A DNA stretch of 45,674 bases from Hydrogenovibrio sp. (lineage in GTDB: Bacteria > Pseudomonadota > Gammaproteobacteria > Thiomicrospirales > Thiomicrospiraceae): contig WFMZ01000011.1 in NCBI GenBank assembly GCA_015484555.1, positions 1 to 45,674 of the forward strand, written 5' to 3'. A program made the translations under genes and the position numbers. Shown in pieces: positions 35,021 through 43,787 of this stretch. A model generated the notes under the pieces. It had not been told where the DNA came from. It did no database searches and saw only the letters and a program-made list of their open reading frames with translations. Each line of letters opens with the position of its first letter. Within the stretch, counting starts at the first letter, position 1.

Positions 35021-35365
35021 TTAATCAAACGTTAAAAACTTAAAATCTAAACTCTTCTCTTCTAACTGAAAGCGTACCTTTTCAGAGACTCTGCCTGACT
35101 CTTGAATACCCGCACAATTCCAAGCTATCAGCCATTCATAAGAATAATCGCAACGATACAAGTTGTCTTTGATGTTCACAATAGCATCTACTCGTAAACC
35201 ACCTGAATAGCTTGCAACATCATTGATATGTGACATATCTTGCACAAAATCATCTACATACTTTTCTATTTCTGGCTGAATAACGTCTGCCAATAAAACT
35301 AATTTTTTTACAGGGTTACTAGAGATTAAGTTACCTTGTTGTTCTCGTGTTAACGCTAATTTCAT
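35021..35365 (-). CDS. Hypothetical protein
   Basis: The 114-residue product is not recognised. It is cytoplasmic by appearance, with a mixed helix/strand pattern: an N-terminal helical half (residues ~1-45) and a C-terminal half of alternating strands (RVDAIVNIKDNLYRCDYSYEWLI) with two Cys residues and a Trp-rich segment. It is a stand-alone gene between lpxH and the divergent antiporter gene. The codon use looks like that of its neighbours. Confidence 0.6.
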   Translation of the reverse strand: MKLALTREQQGNLISSNPVKKLVLLADVIQPEIEKYVDDFVQDMSHINDVASYSGGLRVDAIVNIKDNLYRCDYSYEWLIAWNCAGIQESGRVSEKVRFQLEEKSLDFKFLTFD

Positions 35366-35442
35366 TTCACATTTCCAATTGTTTAATTCAACAGGGTATT
35401 TTCTCTTACAATGAGCACTATTATATTTAAAAGAGAAACATC

Positions 35443-36762
35443 ATGCTTGAAACAGGAATATTTATTATTGGTCTAATGACCTTTGCTTTAATTATCCAGC
35501 AAAAGTTTAAAATCCCCCTGCCTATCACCCTTATTTTATCCACATTAGGCCTGGCCAGTTTTAATATTCACCCCATTGATATCAGTGCGCATAGTTTTGA
35601 TGAAATGCTTTTACTGCTACTGCCTTTACTATTAATGGGTGATGTTTTACTGCTTAAAACGCAAGACTTAAAAGATAACTGGCTAAGTGTACTGTCTACC
35701 GCAGGCATTGCCGTAGGCCTATCCATTAGTATTGGCGTACTCTTACAAGAAGTGATGCTACCTGGCTATGCTATCAGTATGCCTGCAATGGTCGCTTTAA
35801 TGACGATGGTGGTTGCCACAGATCCGGTGACCGTGGCTTCTATTTTTGGCAACGCCAAGCTACCTCATAAACTAAAGTTTTTAGCCGAATCTGAATCTTT
35901 ATTTAATGATGCGACCGCCTTTGCCATATTTATGGTCGCTATCAGCTTAATGCAAACCCCTATGGATACAGCAGGCATTATCGCCACCTTTAGTATTGCC
36001 ACCTTAGGGGCTTTAGCCACGGGTACGGCTGTTGGTTTTATCGGTATGTATGCTTTAAAGATATCTGATGACCCCACCATAGAAACGGGTATTTTATTAC
36101 TGATTGCCTACTCAGCCTTCTTGATTTCAGAGCACTTCCATTTTGCAGGTATTTTTGCCATCGTCGTTTCAATGGTCTTGGCTAAAGCGCTCATCAGTTC
36201 TCGTGAAGACATGGTTAAAGCTACTGATAACTCTTTAATGGAACAACGTATTGAGGCCAATCAACTACCAGAACAACCTTCTCATTGGCAACAAAGCTTA
36301 CAGCACTTACGAGCTACCAAACAAAACAGTTCTCAAATATTACAGTTTGTTTTATTTGCAGCCTTAGTCGCCAATATTATTTTATTTATTTCCATTGCGG
36401 AGCTAATTAACGTCCAAATGCTAAGCCATTATTGGAAAGAAATTGTATCTGTCTTTGTTGTGACAACTATTATCCGAATGGTCACCATGGCACAGTTTGC
36501 CTGGGTATCCAACCGAACCAGTATGCAGAATGTCTCAACAGACTGGTGGATGATTTTAACCCTAGCGGGCGTGAAAGGAGGGCTGTCTATTTTAATGGTT
36601 CATATGATTCCGAAAACGTTTGAATACAAAGAGCTCTTTGAAGCCGTTGTCATCGGGAATATCATGTTATCGATTATGATTTATGCGCCTTTAATGATGT
36701 TAATTATCAAGTTAAGACAGCATAAGTTTAATGAAGAAGATGGCCATACAACGCACGATTAA
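35443..36762 (+). CDS. CPA1-type cation/proton antiporter
   Basis: The 439-residue inner-membrane protein has about 12 hydrophobic segments and the CPA1/NhaP signatures ATDPVTVASIFG (ion-binding Asp) and AESESLFNDATAFAIFMV. It probably exchanges Na+ or K+ for H+. A cytoplasmic loop (residues ~255-300) and a short charged C-terminus (EEDGHTTHD) are visible. It starts with a good ribosome site (AAGAGAAA) and stands alone. Which cation it carries cannot be told from the sequence. Confidence 0.87.
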   Translation: MLETGIFIIGLMTFALIIQQKFKIPLPITLILSTLGLASFNIHPIDISAHSFDEMLLLLLPLLLMGDVLLLKTQDLKDNWLSVLSTAGIAVGLSISIGVLLQEVMLPGYAISMPAMVALMTMVVATDPVTVASIFGNAKLPHKLKFLAESESLFNDATAFAIFMVAISLMQTPMDTAGIIATFSIATLGALATGTAVGFIGMYALKISDDPTIETGILLLIAYSAFLISEHFHFAGIFAIVVSMVLAKALISSREDMVKATDNSLMEQRIEANQLPEQPSHWQQSLQHLRATKQNSSQILQFVLFAALVANIILFISIAELINVQMLSHYWKEIVSVFVVTTIIRMVTMAQFAWVSNRTSMQNVSTDWWMILTLAGVKGGLSILMVHMIPKTFEYKELFEAVVIGNIMLSIMIYAPLMMLIIKLRQHKFNEEDGHTTHD

Positions 36763-36783
36763 TATGCGTTAGCAAGCAAGACT

Positions 36784-36815
36784 ATGCTAACAACCTGGAT
36801 TAACCAAGTTAGCAT
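36784..36815. other. Inverted repeat between antiporter and rhlE genes
   Basis: A perfect 8-bp stem (ATGCTAAC / GTTAGCAT) with a 16-base loop lies between two convergent genes. There is no T tract, so it is at best a weak terminator. Confidence 0.4.
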
Positions 36816-36844
36816 GATTTAAGGTGAGGATTAAGCCGTTAGAA

Positions 36845-38218
36845 CTATCGGTTACCCGAACGGTTTGCAGGCTTACCGCCTGTTGAAGAGCCGCCACTTG
36901 GCTTTCTACTTCTTTGGCCTGGCTTGCCTGCACTTGGCTTGCCACCATTAGAAGAACGACGAGGCTTTTTAGCGCCCCCGCTGTTACGGTCGTTTGACTG
37001 ATGACCAAATGCTTTTGGCTTCTTAGGTTTTTTAGGCTTGTTTCCGCCTACTTTATTTGGGTTTAAACTTGATGGCGGTACATCATGATCAGGTTCAAAA
37101 TGATCATAAATCTTTCTTTCTAGTAACTTGCCAATTAAGTGTTCAATGTCTTTTAATTGCCCAAACTCATCTGCACTCACTAAAGAAATAGCTTCACCAG
37201 ACTTTCCTGCACGCCCTGTTCGGCCAATTCTATGCACATAATCTTCTGCCACGTTAGGTAGGTCTAAGTTAATCACGTGCGGTAATAATTCAATATCAAT
37301 ACCACGCGCCGCAATATCCGTTGCCACTAACACGCGTGCTTTACCTGCTTTAAAGTCATTTAAGGCTTTAATACGTGCATTTTGACGTTTGTCACCGTGG
37401 ATAGAAGTCGCGCTAACCCCATTGGAAATTAGCTTTTTAGCCAAACGACTGGCACCGTGTTTGGTTCTTGAAAAAACCAATACTTGTTGCCAATCGTTGT
37501 CTTTAATCATGCGTAACAGCAAGTCAGACTTACGTTTTTTATCAACGGGAATAATCCATTGAGTAATTTTATCAACCGTACTGTTTTCAGGCGTTACCGA
37601 TACTTCAACTGGGTTGTTAACTAATTTCTTCGCCAAGGCACGAATATCTTGTGAAAAAGTAGCTGAAAATAATAGGTTTTGACGTTGCTTAGGAAGCTTG
37701 GCAATAATCTTATTAATATCGCGAATAAAGCCCATATCCAGCATTCTATCGGCTTCATCTAAGACAAACATTTCCAAATGATCAAATTTCACTGCACCTT
37801 GGTTAATCAAATCTAATAAACGTCCTGGTGTCGCGATTAGGACATCTAGCCCGCCACGTAGTCTTTGCATTTGTGGGTTGATTTTAACGCCACCATAAAC
37901 AATGTCTGCTTTTAGGTGAAGGTACTTACCATAAGTTTGTACACTTTCGCCCACTTGTGCAGCCAGTTCACGCGTTGGGGTTAATATCAACGCACGTGCT
38001 TGGTTACTACCCGGCTTTTTCCCTTTCGATAATATTTCTAGCATAGGCAAGGTAAAGCCCGCTGTTTTACCCGTACCTGTTTGAGCAGCAGCCATCACAT
38101 CCTTGCGATCTAATATGGCGGGAATGGCTTGAGCTTGAATAGGTGAAGGCGAGGTATAACCCTGATCTTCAATAGCTTTTAATATATTGTCGGATAGGGC
38201 AAGGGATGAAAATTTCAT
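36845..38218 (-). CDS. rhlE: DEAD-box RNA helicase RhlE
   Basis: This is an ATP-dependent RNA helicase of the RhlE type, working in RNA and ribosome metabolism. Helicase motifs are in order: Q motif (GYTSPSPIQ), [32 protein letters not shown], then [19 protein letters not shown] and [11 protein letters not shown] basic, Lys/Gly/Ser-rich tail of about 75 residues follows. I choose ATG 38218 (MKFSSL), preceded by CAGG, because nine upstream codons add nothing conserved. Confidence 0.93.
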   Translation of the reverse strand: MKFSSLALSDNILKAIEDQGYTSPSPIQAQAIPAILDRKDVMAAAQTGTGKTAGFTLPMLEILSKGKKPGSNQARALILTPTRELAAQVGESVQTYGKYLHLKADIVYGGVKINPQMQRLRGGLDVLIATPGRLLDLINQGAVKFDHLEMFVLDEADRMLDMGFIRDINKIIAKLPKQRQNLLFSATFSQDIRALAKKLVNNPVEVSVTPENSTVDKITQWIIPVDKKRKSDLLLRMIKDNDWQQVLVFSRTKHGASRLAKKLISNGVSATSIHGDKRQNARIKALNDFKAGKARVLVATDIAARGIDIELLPHVINLDLPNVAEDYVHRIGRTGRAGKSGEAISLVSADEFGQLKDIEHLIGKLLERKIYDHFEPDHDVPPSSLNPNKVGGNKPKKPKKPKAFGHQSNDRNSGGAKKPRRSSNGGKPSAGKPGQRSRKPSGGSSTGGKPANRSGNR

Positions 38219-38306
38219 GTAAAAACCTGTTGGGTAAAAGTGCAATTAAGAATTGTGAGTATAATAGGCGTATCAGTCCACAATAGCCAGTTATATTATC
38301 TAAATT

Positions 38307-39038
38307 ATGCCTAAGCAATTTTTACCAAAACATCAATATATTCACTTAGATAGCATCGATTCTACCAGTCGTTTTTTAAAAGATTTGGCCGAAAAAGAGC
38401 GCCCTCTTCAACCCGTTATTTGTACGACTCGTGAACAAACGCAAGGTTATGGTCAACAAGGAAAAACTTGGTTAAGTGAAGCGGACTCTTCTATTTTTTC
38501 TATTTTATTGCCCTTAAAAAGCAAAGCGATTGTGCCTGGTTCAGCCAGCTTAAAAACAGCCTTGGCTATTCACAAACAGTTATCAAAAGAGATTAACGAG
38601 CCCTTAACCCTAAAATGGCCTAATGATATTTACAATACCAAAGGTAAAGTAGCGGGTAGTTTACTTGAGCTCGTGGCTTTGCCACATTACCGAGCACTGG
38701 TAATTGGTGTGGGCATTAACCATTCCCCCCCTAAAAATATGCAGACAGCCAGCTATATAGCCTCTTTTGATTTAAAGCCTTTTTTAGAAGGTTTGCTAAC
38801 AAACTTATCTGTCGACAACTTATTAAGCCATGAGAAGGCTGATGACCTCTGGTTAAGTGACTGGCAAGCCGTTGATTTTTTTCATATCAACGAACCTTTA
38901 CAGTTAATTCAACAAGGGGAAAATAGTGCATTACCTGTGACTTACCTGGGTATCAATGCACAAGGCCAAGCTTTGGTTCAGGGAGAAGAAAAAGTTTATA
39001 AGTTAACCTCTGGGGCTAACTCGTTGCGTAAACGTTAA
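38307..39038 (+). CDS. birA: Biotin-[acetyl-CoA-carboxylase] ligase, monofunctional
   Basis: The enzyme attaches biotin to the carrier domain of acetyl-CoA carboxylase. Motifs are QTQGYGQQGKTWLS (the biotinyl-AMP loop, normally GRGRxGRxW and here degenerate), LKWPNDIY and KVAGSLLE. There is no N-terminal DNA-binding domain, so it is not the BirA repressor form. At 243 residues it contains the catalytic part and the small SH3-like C-terminal domain. It ends overlapping the convergent methyltransferase gene by 4 bases. Confidence 0.87.
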   Translation: MPKQFLPKHQYIHLDSIDSTSRFLKDLAEKERPLQPVICTTREQTQGYGQQGKTWLSEADSSIFSILLPLKSKAIVPGSASLKTALAIHKQLSKEINEPLTLKWPNDIYNTKGKVAGSLLELVALPHYRALVIGVGINHSPPKNMQTASYIASFDLKPFLEGLLTNLSVDNLLSHEKADDLWLSDWQAVDFFHINEPLQLIQQGENSALPVTYLGINAQGQALVQGEEKVYKLTSGANSLRKR

Positions 39039-39952
39039 TCTAGCATTAACGCTGCTTTAAATTTAAACAATAATACCTTTAGCCCTTTCCCTTTTTCTGC
39101 TTCCTTAAAAACGCCAGGGGTGGCCAGCTGTTCTACAAACTGGCAGGCAGGGCAAACTGTTTCTACGGTCTCTAATAAAAACTGTTCATCTAAATCAGGT
39201 GCATTTAAACAAAGCATAACCCAACCATCGTCCACCATTAAATCTGGCAAACGGCGAATGATTTTTTGATAGTCCTTTTTAATATCGACACTGCCTTTTT
39301 GAAAAGCAGGTGGATCACAAATAAGTAAATCATAAGGCCCGTGCCTCTTTAAACGACCAAAAGAACGAAAAATATCCACCCCTTCAAACTTCACCTTAGC
39401 CAAATCTTGATTATTTAAACGATGGTTTTCTCGCCCTTTTGCTAAGGAGGCCTTGCTCATATCTACATTCAAAACCTGCTTAGCACCCCCTGATATAGCG
39501 GATACAGAAAAAGCACAAGTGTAAGCAAACAGGTTGCAAACATTGGCATTTGAACTATGTTGTTGCACCCATTTACGGCCATTCACCATGTCTAAAAATA
39601 AACCGGTATTTTGCGTTTTATTTAAGGCAATATCAAACTGTAAGCCTTGTTCTGATACCTGGCATTTTATGATCGATTCACCTAGTAACAATTCAAAAGG
39701 GGCGCCCTTTTGATAACGATGCTGTACTTGAACAGACTGAGATTCTAGAATTTTATCTTGTAACTGCTCTGCCCAACTCATTAAATTTGTATTTGGCTCT
39801 GCTTTAAATAAACTAATTAATACCACGGGTGGCAACCAATCTACTAACACATGTTCTAACCCAGGGTAAGCATGACCACGACCATGAAATAAGCGTTGGC
39901 AATCTTTTGAATTTTTATCTAGGGCAGTAAAGTCTATTAAATCAATCATCAT
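39035..39952 (-). CDS. Class I SAM-dependent methyltransferase (RlmI/K-like)
   Basis: The C-terminal two thirds are a Rossmann methyltransferase: FLDMVNGRKWV, NLFAYTCAFSVSAISGGA (SAM loop), VDMSKASLAKGRENH and CDPPAF (catalytic NPPF-like motif). This pattern fits large-subunit rRNA cytosine or guanine methyltransferases, but the target base is not known. I choose the ATG at 39952, which follows GAGG by 7 bases; a TTG two codons earlier is less likely. A copy of the dispersed CCACCCCTGGCG motif lies within it. Confidence 0.8.
   Translation of the reverse strand: MMIDLIDFTALDKNSKDCQRLFHGRGHAYPGLEHVLVDWLPPVVLISLFKAEPNTNLMSWAEQLQDKILESQSVQVQHRYQKGAPFELLLGESIIKCQVSEQGLQFDIALNKTQNTGLFLDMVNGRKWVQQHSSNANVCNLFAYTCAFSVSAISGGAKQVLNVDMSKASLAKGRENHRLNNQDLAKVKFEGVDIFRSFGRLKRHGPYDLLICDPPAFQKGSVDIKKDYQKIIRRLPDLMVDDGWVMLCLNAPDLDEQFLLETVETVCPACQFVEQLATPGVFKEAEKGKGLKVLLFKFKAALMLD
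39104..39125 (-). repeat. Dispersed CCACCCCTGGCG element, copy 5 (inside coding sequence)
   Basis: The core lies at 39112-39123 on the minus strand, followed by TTTTTAAGG, and is read in a third reading phase as ATPGVFK in the methyltransferase gene. This copy is the most divergent outside the core. Confidence 0.75.
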
Positions 39953-40006
39953 TTTCAAGCCTCTTTATACAAGAATATTTCAAACTAATTGCTAAATTTT
40001 AGCGAC

Positions 40007-40035
40007 AAAAAAACCGCTATAAACAGCGGCTTTTT
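40007..40035 (-). terminator. Intrinsic terminator after the cytochrome c gene
   Basis: On the minus strand CCGCT pairs with AGCGG around a 6-base loop, with a long T run on the exit side (seven A's on the + strand). Confidence 0.88.
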
Positions 40036-40062
40036 AACTTAAATTTAAAGCTGAAATTAACG

Positions 40063-40647
40063 TTAAAGTGTTGCGATATACTTAGCAAGCGCATTAATTT
40101 CTTCATTAGATAAGGCTCGCGCTTGTGGCACCATCATACTGCTCATCGGCCCAATATGTTCACCTGCTTTATAACGTATTAATTTGGCTGCGGCTTCTTT
40201 TTCAGACAAAGCTTGTAGGTTAGGACCTACCCCACCTTCACCATTGGAACCATGACAACCTGAGCAAGTTGAAAACAAAGCACGTCCATCTAAGGCTGCA
40301 ACCATTGGCTTAGGCTTAGCAACAGGCGCTGGCTTCGATACTTTTTCAACCATTTTAGCCGCTGGCTTTGCCACCATCGCTTTAGGTGCTTCTTGCTTTT
40401 TAACGGCCATTACAGCAGGTTGCTTGGTAATGGGCTGTGCCACTTCTACCGATTTAGTTACGGTAGCAGCCTCTTTCTTTTCAGCTATTTTAGCGACGAC
40501 AGGCTTTGCTTTGTTGATAGTATCTGCTTTAGGCGCAAGCGCAGCATCAGAAATATCATGAGGGCTCTTATCACCAGACCACGTCATCAAGGCCAATCCC
40601 AATACAAATACAACACTTGCCACTAACATCCAAATTAATTTAGTCAT
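40063..40647 (-). CDS. Membrane-anchored c-type cytochrome
   Basis: The 194-residue protein has an N-terminal membrane helix (residues ~5-22) and then a ~90-residue linker very rich in Lys, Ala, Pro and Val. A single class-I cytochrome c domain follows, with the haem motif CSGCH (Cys128, Cys131, His132). GPMSSMM provides the likely axial Met and EEINALAKYIATL is the final helix. It resembles cytochrome c5/c553-type carriers, presumably shuttling electrons in the periplasm. A strong ribosome site (AAGAG) and its own terminator suggest a single-gene transcript. Confidence 0.87.
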   Translation of the reverse strand: MTKLIWMLVASVVFVLGLALMTWSGDKSPHDISDAALAPKADTINKAKPVVAKIAEKKEAATVTKSVEVAQPITKQPAVMAVKKQEAPKAMVAKPAAKMVEKVSKPAPVAKPKPMVAALDGRALFSTCSGCHGSNGEGGVGPNLQALSEKEAAAKLIRYKAGEHIGPMSSMMVPQARALSNEEINALAKYIATL

Positions 40648-40800
40648 AATATTCTCTTCCCATTTATAAAATTACATTGTGTGCGTAATCATACCCGCTA
40701 ACCATAGACACTCCAACCCTTTCTACCCAAAAAAGTAGGTTCATTTAGTAAAGTATTCCATAAATTGAAAGCCCATGCTCAAATAGGACATTATCTTCAT

Positions 40801-40827
40801 ACCCACCCCTGGCGATTTTTAGGCTTC
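40801..40827 (+). repeat. Dispersed CCACCCCTGGCG element, copy 6 (intergenic)
   Basis: The core lies at 40803-40814, followed by ATTTTTAGGCTTC. It lies in the 243-base gap between the cytochrome and chemoreceptor genes, just beyond the chemoreceptor's terminator. Confidence 0.88.
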
Positions 40828-40844
40828 AACATAATCAACCAGCA

Positions 40845-40872
40845 TAAAAAAACCTCAATAAAGAGGTTTCTT
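40845..40872 (-). terminator. Intrinsic terminator after the chemoreceptor gene
   Basis: On the minus strand GAAACCTC pairs with GAGGTTT around a 6-base loop, with a T tail. Confidence 0.85.
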
Positions 40873-40890
40873 TAAAAAAGCTACCTGAAT

Positions 40891-43212
40891 CTACACTTTA
40901 AACTTAGACACTAACTCGGCTAGTTGCGAGGCCTCATCTTTCATATTTTCAGAAGCGGCGGTGGTTTCTTCAACCAAGGCAGCGTTCTGTTGAGTGGCAT
41001 TGTCAATATCAGCAACTGCCTGCCCAATTTCAACCGTAGAAGAACTCTGTTCAATAGAGGCAACTGAAATATCTGCCACTAATTCACTAACTTCACGAAT
41101 AGAAAGGGTGATATTTTGTAGAGCCTCATCAGAAAGCTTGGCGCGCTCTGTTCCTTCATCTATTGCTGACACGGCATTTTCAATTAGTGACTTAATGTCT
41201 CTCGCTGCATCTGCAGACTTACCAGCAAGGTTTCTTACTTCACCCGCTACGACGGCAAAACCTCTGCCATGATCACCCGCTCTTGCAGCTTCTACAGCAG
41301 CGTTAAGTGCGAGTAAGTTCGTTTGAAAAGCAATCGAATCAATTAAGCTAATAATTTCTTCAATTTTAGAAGAGGCTTCTCGAATATCACCCATTGATTC
41401 AATGGTTGATCTCATGACTTCTGCACCCTTATCTGCTTGTGTTCTGGCTTTACTGGCTAGATCATTCGCTTTCTGAGCATTGGTCGTAGTATCTTTAACA
41501 CGCTCACCAATTTGAGCCATCATTGCAGTCGTTTCTTCTAAAGAAGCTGCTTGTTGCTGAGTACGATCATTTAGGTCGACTGCACCTTGATAAATTTGGT
41601 TAACGTTATCAACCAAGTGTTGAACACCCAAGGCTGTTTGGCCAATTAACTTAGATAAGTTTTCAGTTGAAACACCTAGTAGATCGGCAACCATACCAAA
41701 CTTACCTTCATATTCATGTTCTACTTTTTTGGTTAAGTCTCCTTCAGAAATCCCTTCCACTACGGCTGAAATATCATCTAAAGCAGTCGAAGTTTGTTTA
41801 ATTCTAGTATTCACACTATCCGCTAAACGCTTAAACTCACCACTAGATTCAACTTCCACTTGTTGCGAAAAGTCACCTTTTGCCATCGCATCTAATACAC
41901 GGTTGGTTTCTGAAATAACCGCACTCATTGTCTTCAATGCAGAAGCGACACTATTCTGAATCTCACCTTTAACAGAAGGGTCTAACGTGACACTAAAGTC
42001 ACCGGCTTCTAGTGCTTTCACAACCTTTGTCACTTCTGACATGGTTAAGGCGGTACTTTCTGTTGACTTATTCACCGCATCTTTTAGGTTTTCAAATTCA
42101 CCGACAAACTTGCCTTCAATACGTTGCGAGAAGTCACCTGCAGCAACGGCATCCATCACAGCATTACTACCGTGCAAGGATTCTTGAAACATTTCTATTA
42201 GTTCGTTGATAGATTCTGTTGCCAAACCAATTTCATTTCGCGTACCCACATCAATACGGATAGATAAATCACCTTGGTTTTTAATATTTTCTACTGCTTT
42301 CTGCATACCACTTAAAGGAGAGAAGGCGCTTAACATCATTCTATTGACTAAAACAAAAGCAATTAACAACCAAAGAATAACGGCAGCTAAACCAAGATAA
42401 AAGGCATTGTCAGACTCTACTTTTGCTTCGGTAGATTCTGTTAGTACCACTGTATAAGCAATAATTTTATTTTTGACATCTAAAACAGGGACAGAAACGG
42501 CTCTATAAACCTCTTTGGCATTTGAAACAAATTCAATACTATCGCCTTTCACATCAAACTTTCTAGCTTGAATAGACTGCTTTAGCCATTTACTCGATTC
42601 ATACTTTAACTTATCAGCAGTATTGAACAAGGCGACTTGTACCGCACCAATACGAGCTATTTCACGTAGCATGACATCGTAGTTAACTAATAAATCGATT
42701 GCCCCAATTACTTTACCGTGAGGAGCGATAGGCAATACAAAATGAATATTAATTTGTCCAGAAGCATCTTTCTCAATCCCTTTTACCAAGTTAACATCGT
42801 TGATTGCCGTTTGAACCAAATTAGAAGTAATATCTTGTTCGCCTTTATTACGAGAAAATAACAACTTCCCTTCATTAGAGAAAACACGAATATTACTAAC
42901 CACTTTAGTCGCTTCTAATAAGTTTGCGGTGGTATTGATACGCTTCGCAATCATTGCTTTATCTTGATCTTTTAATGCTTGAATCAAAATTTTATCACGC
43001 GTAAATGAAAAAGTAGTATTTTCCATTTTCTCTTCCATGTTGCTAGAAATAATAGCTTCCATTGAAGTGGCCTTATTGACGAAGGCATTGCGTAACTCTG
43101 TTTTAGCAATAGAGGCGTTAACCATATAAACACCGATAAAGATGAAGATGGTAATTAATACTACTGATAGAGTAAAGATTTCTAATTTTTTTCTTAAAGA
43201 ATACTGTTTCAT
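40891..43212 (-). CDS. Methyl-accepting chemotaxis protein with a poly-HAMP chain
   Basis: The 773-residue receptor has a first membrane helix (residues ~12-32), a periplasmic sensor of about 235 residues and a second helix (~270-293). A long cytoplasmic run of HAMP-like modules follows at ~295-540, with repeated patterns such as [24 protein letters not shown] and [13 protein letters not shown], each followed by EF/EIQ-type turns. The C-terminal signalling domain has the hairpin tip [20 protein letters not shown]. The tail ends SKFKV, with no CheR/CheB-tethering pentapeptide. It starts 9 bases after the rhodanese gene, so the two are co-transcribed. The ligand is unknown. Confidence 0.92.
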   Translation of the reverse strand: MKQYSLRKKLEIFTLSVVLITIFIFIGVYMVNASIAKTELRNAFVNKATSMEAIISSNMEEKMENTTFSFTRDKILIQALKDQDKAMIAKRINTTANLLEATKVVSNIRVFSNEGKLLFSRNKGEQDITSNLVQTAINDVNLVKGIEKDASGQINIHFVLPIAPHGKVIGAIDLLVNYDVMLREIARIGAVQVALFNTADKLKYESSKWLKQSIQARKFDVKGDSIEFVSNAKEVYRAVSVPVLDVKNKIIAYTVVLTESTEAKVESDNAFYLGLAAVILWLLIAFVLVNRMMLSAFSPLSGMQKAVENIKNQGDLSIRIDVGTRNEIGLATESINELIEMFQESLHGSNAVMDAVAAGDFSQRIEGKFVGEFENLKDAVNKSTESTALTMSEVTKVVKALEAGDFSVTLDPSVKGEIQNSVASALKTMSAVISETNRVLDAMAKGDFSQQVEVESSGEFKRLADSVNTRIKQTSTALDDISAVVEGISEGDLTKKVEHEYEGKFGMVADLLGVSTENLSKLIGQTALGVQHLVDNVNQIYQGAVDLNDRTQQQAASLEETTAMMAQIGERVKDTTTNAQKANDLASKARTQADKGAEVMRSTIESMGDIREASSKIEEIISLIDSIAFQTNLLALNAAVEAARAGDHGRGFAVVAGEVRNLAGKSADAARDIKSLIENAVSAIDEGTERAKLSDEALQNITLSIREVSELVADISVASIEQSSSTVEIGQAVADIDNATQQNAALVEETTAASENMKDEASQLAELVSKFKV

Positions 43213-43221
43213 TTTACATTC

Positions 43222-43635
43222 CTATTCGTATGGATAGCCAGCATTTTTCCATGCTGGGAAACCTGATCTAAAGTAATACACGTTGGTATAACCATACGAG
43301 ACTAATTTTTTAGCACCCTTAGAAGCACGGTGACACTTTTCAGCATTACAATAACTAACGACGGGTTTATCTAAGGCAATTTTTGCCTTTAACCCTTCCG
43401 CCGTAAAACCTGATTTTTTAACATTAATATGAATAGCTCCAGGTACTCGCCCTGCATCCCAGTCAGACCCTTTGCGGGTATCTATAAAAGTAGCCCCTGC
43501 TAACCACAGTTTTTTAGCTTCAGCCGCATCAATGGTGGTTGCACCCGCCACTTTGGTTACCGAATCTGCTTTCGATAAGGCATTGGTTGAAAGAATAACG
43601 CTGAAGAGCAGCACCAGTATTTTTAAACTTTTCAT
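43222..43635 (-). CDS. Periplasmic rhodanese-like protein
   Basis: The 137-residue protein has a signal peptide (about residues 1-22). A single rhodanese domain follows, with FIDTRKGSDWDAGRVPGAIHI and the active-site loop starting at Cys96 (SYCNAEKCHRAS), and a second Cys101 in the loop. It is likely to bind or transfer sulfane sulfur in the periplasm. It forms an operon with the chemoreceptor gene and lies next to soxB, which suggests a link to thiosulfate use. That link is inferred. Confidence 0.85.
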   Translation of the reverse strand: MKSLKILVLLFSVILSTNALSKADSVTKVAGATTIDAAEAKKLWLAGATFIDTRKGSDWDAGRVPGAIHINVKKSGFTAEGLKAKIALDKPVVSYCNAEKCHRASKGAKKLVSYGYTNVYYFRSGFPAWKNAGYPYE

Positions 43636-43736
43636 AGGAAACCTTTTTTAAAATTTTGTAAACTTATTTTAATGCTTCGCAGTATCTAGCAAGGATAAGA
43701 CCATGTCGGTAAGTATATAAAATTTTGTTAATTTAG

Positions 43737-43770
43737 ACAAAAAAAAACCCGCTAAATAGCGGGGTTTTTT
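43737..43770 (-). terminator. Intrinsic terminator after soxB
   Basis: CCCGCTA pairs with TAGCGGG around a 2-base loop; on the minus strand a run of about ten T's follows. It lies 18 bases past the soxB stop. The + strand also has a T6 run. Confidence 0.93.
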
Positions 43771-43787
43771 GGATAACTTAAAATGTA

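Noticed and set aside
36787-37008. Open frame overlapping the 3' end of rhlE
   Set aside because: It is an out-of-frame shadow of the repetitive basic tail of RhlE.
18041-40002. The 16-mer AATTGCTAAATTTTAG present at 18041 and 39987
   Set aside because: Two copies of an AT-rich 16-mer are close to what chance allows in a window of this base composition, and the flanks are unrelated.
43690-43730. Possible sigma-28 promoter before the rhodanese-chemoreceptor operon
   Set aside because: On the minus strand only ACCGACAT resembles the -10 box and nothing like TAAAG stands at the right distance.
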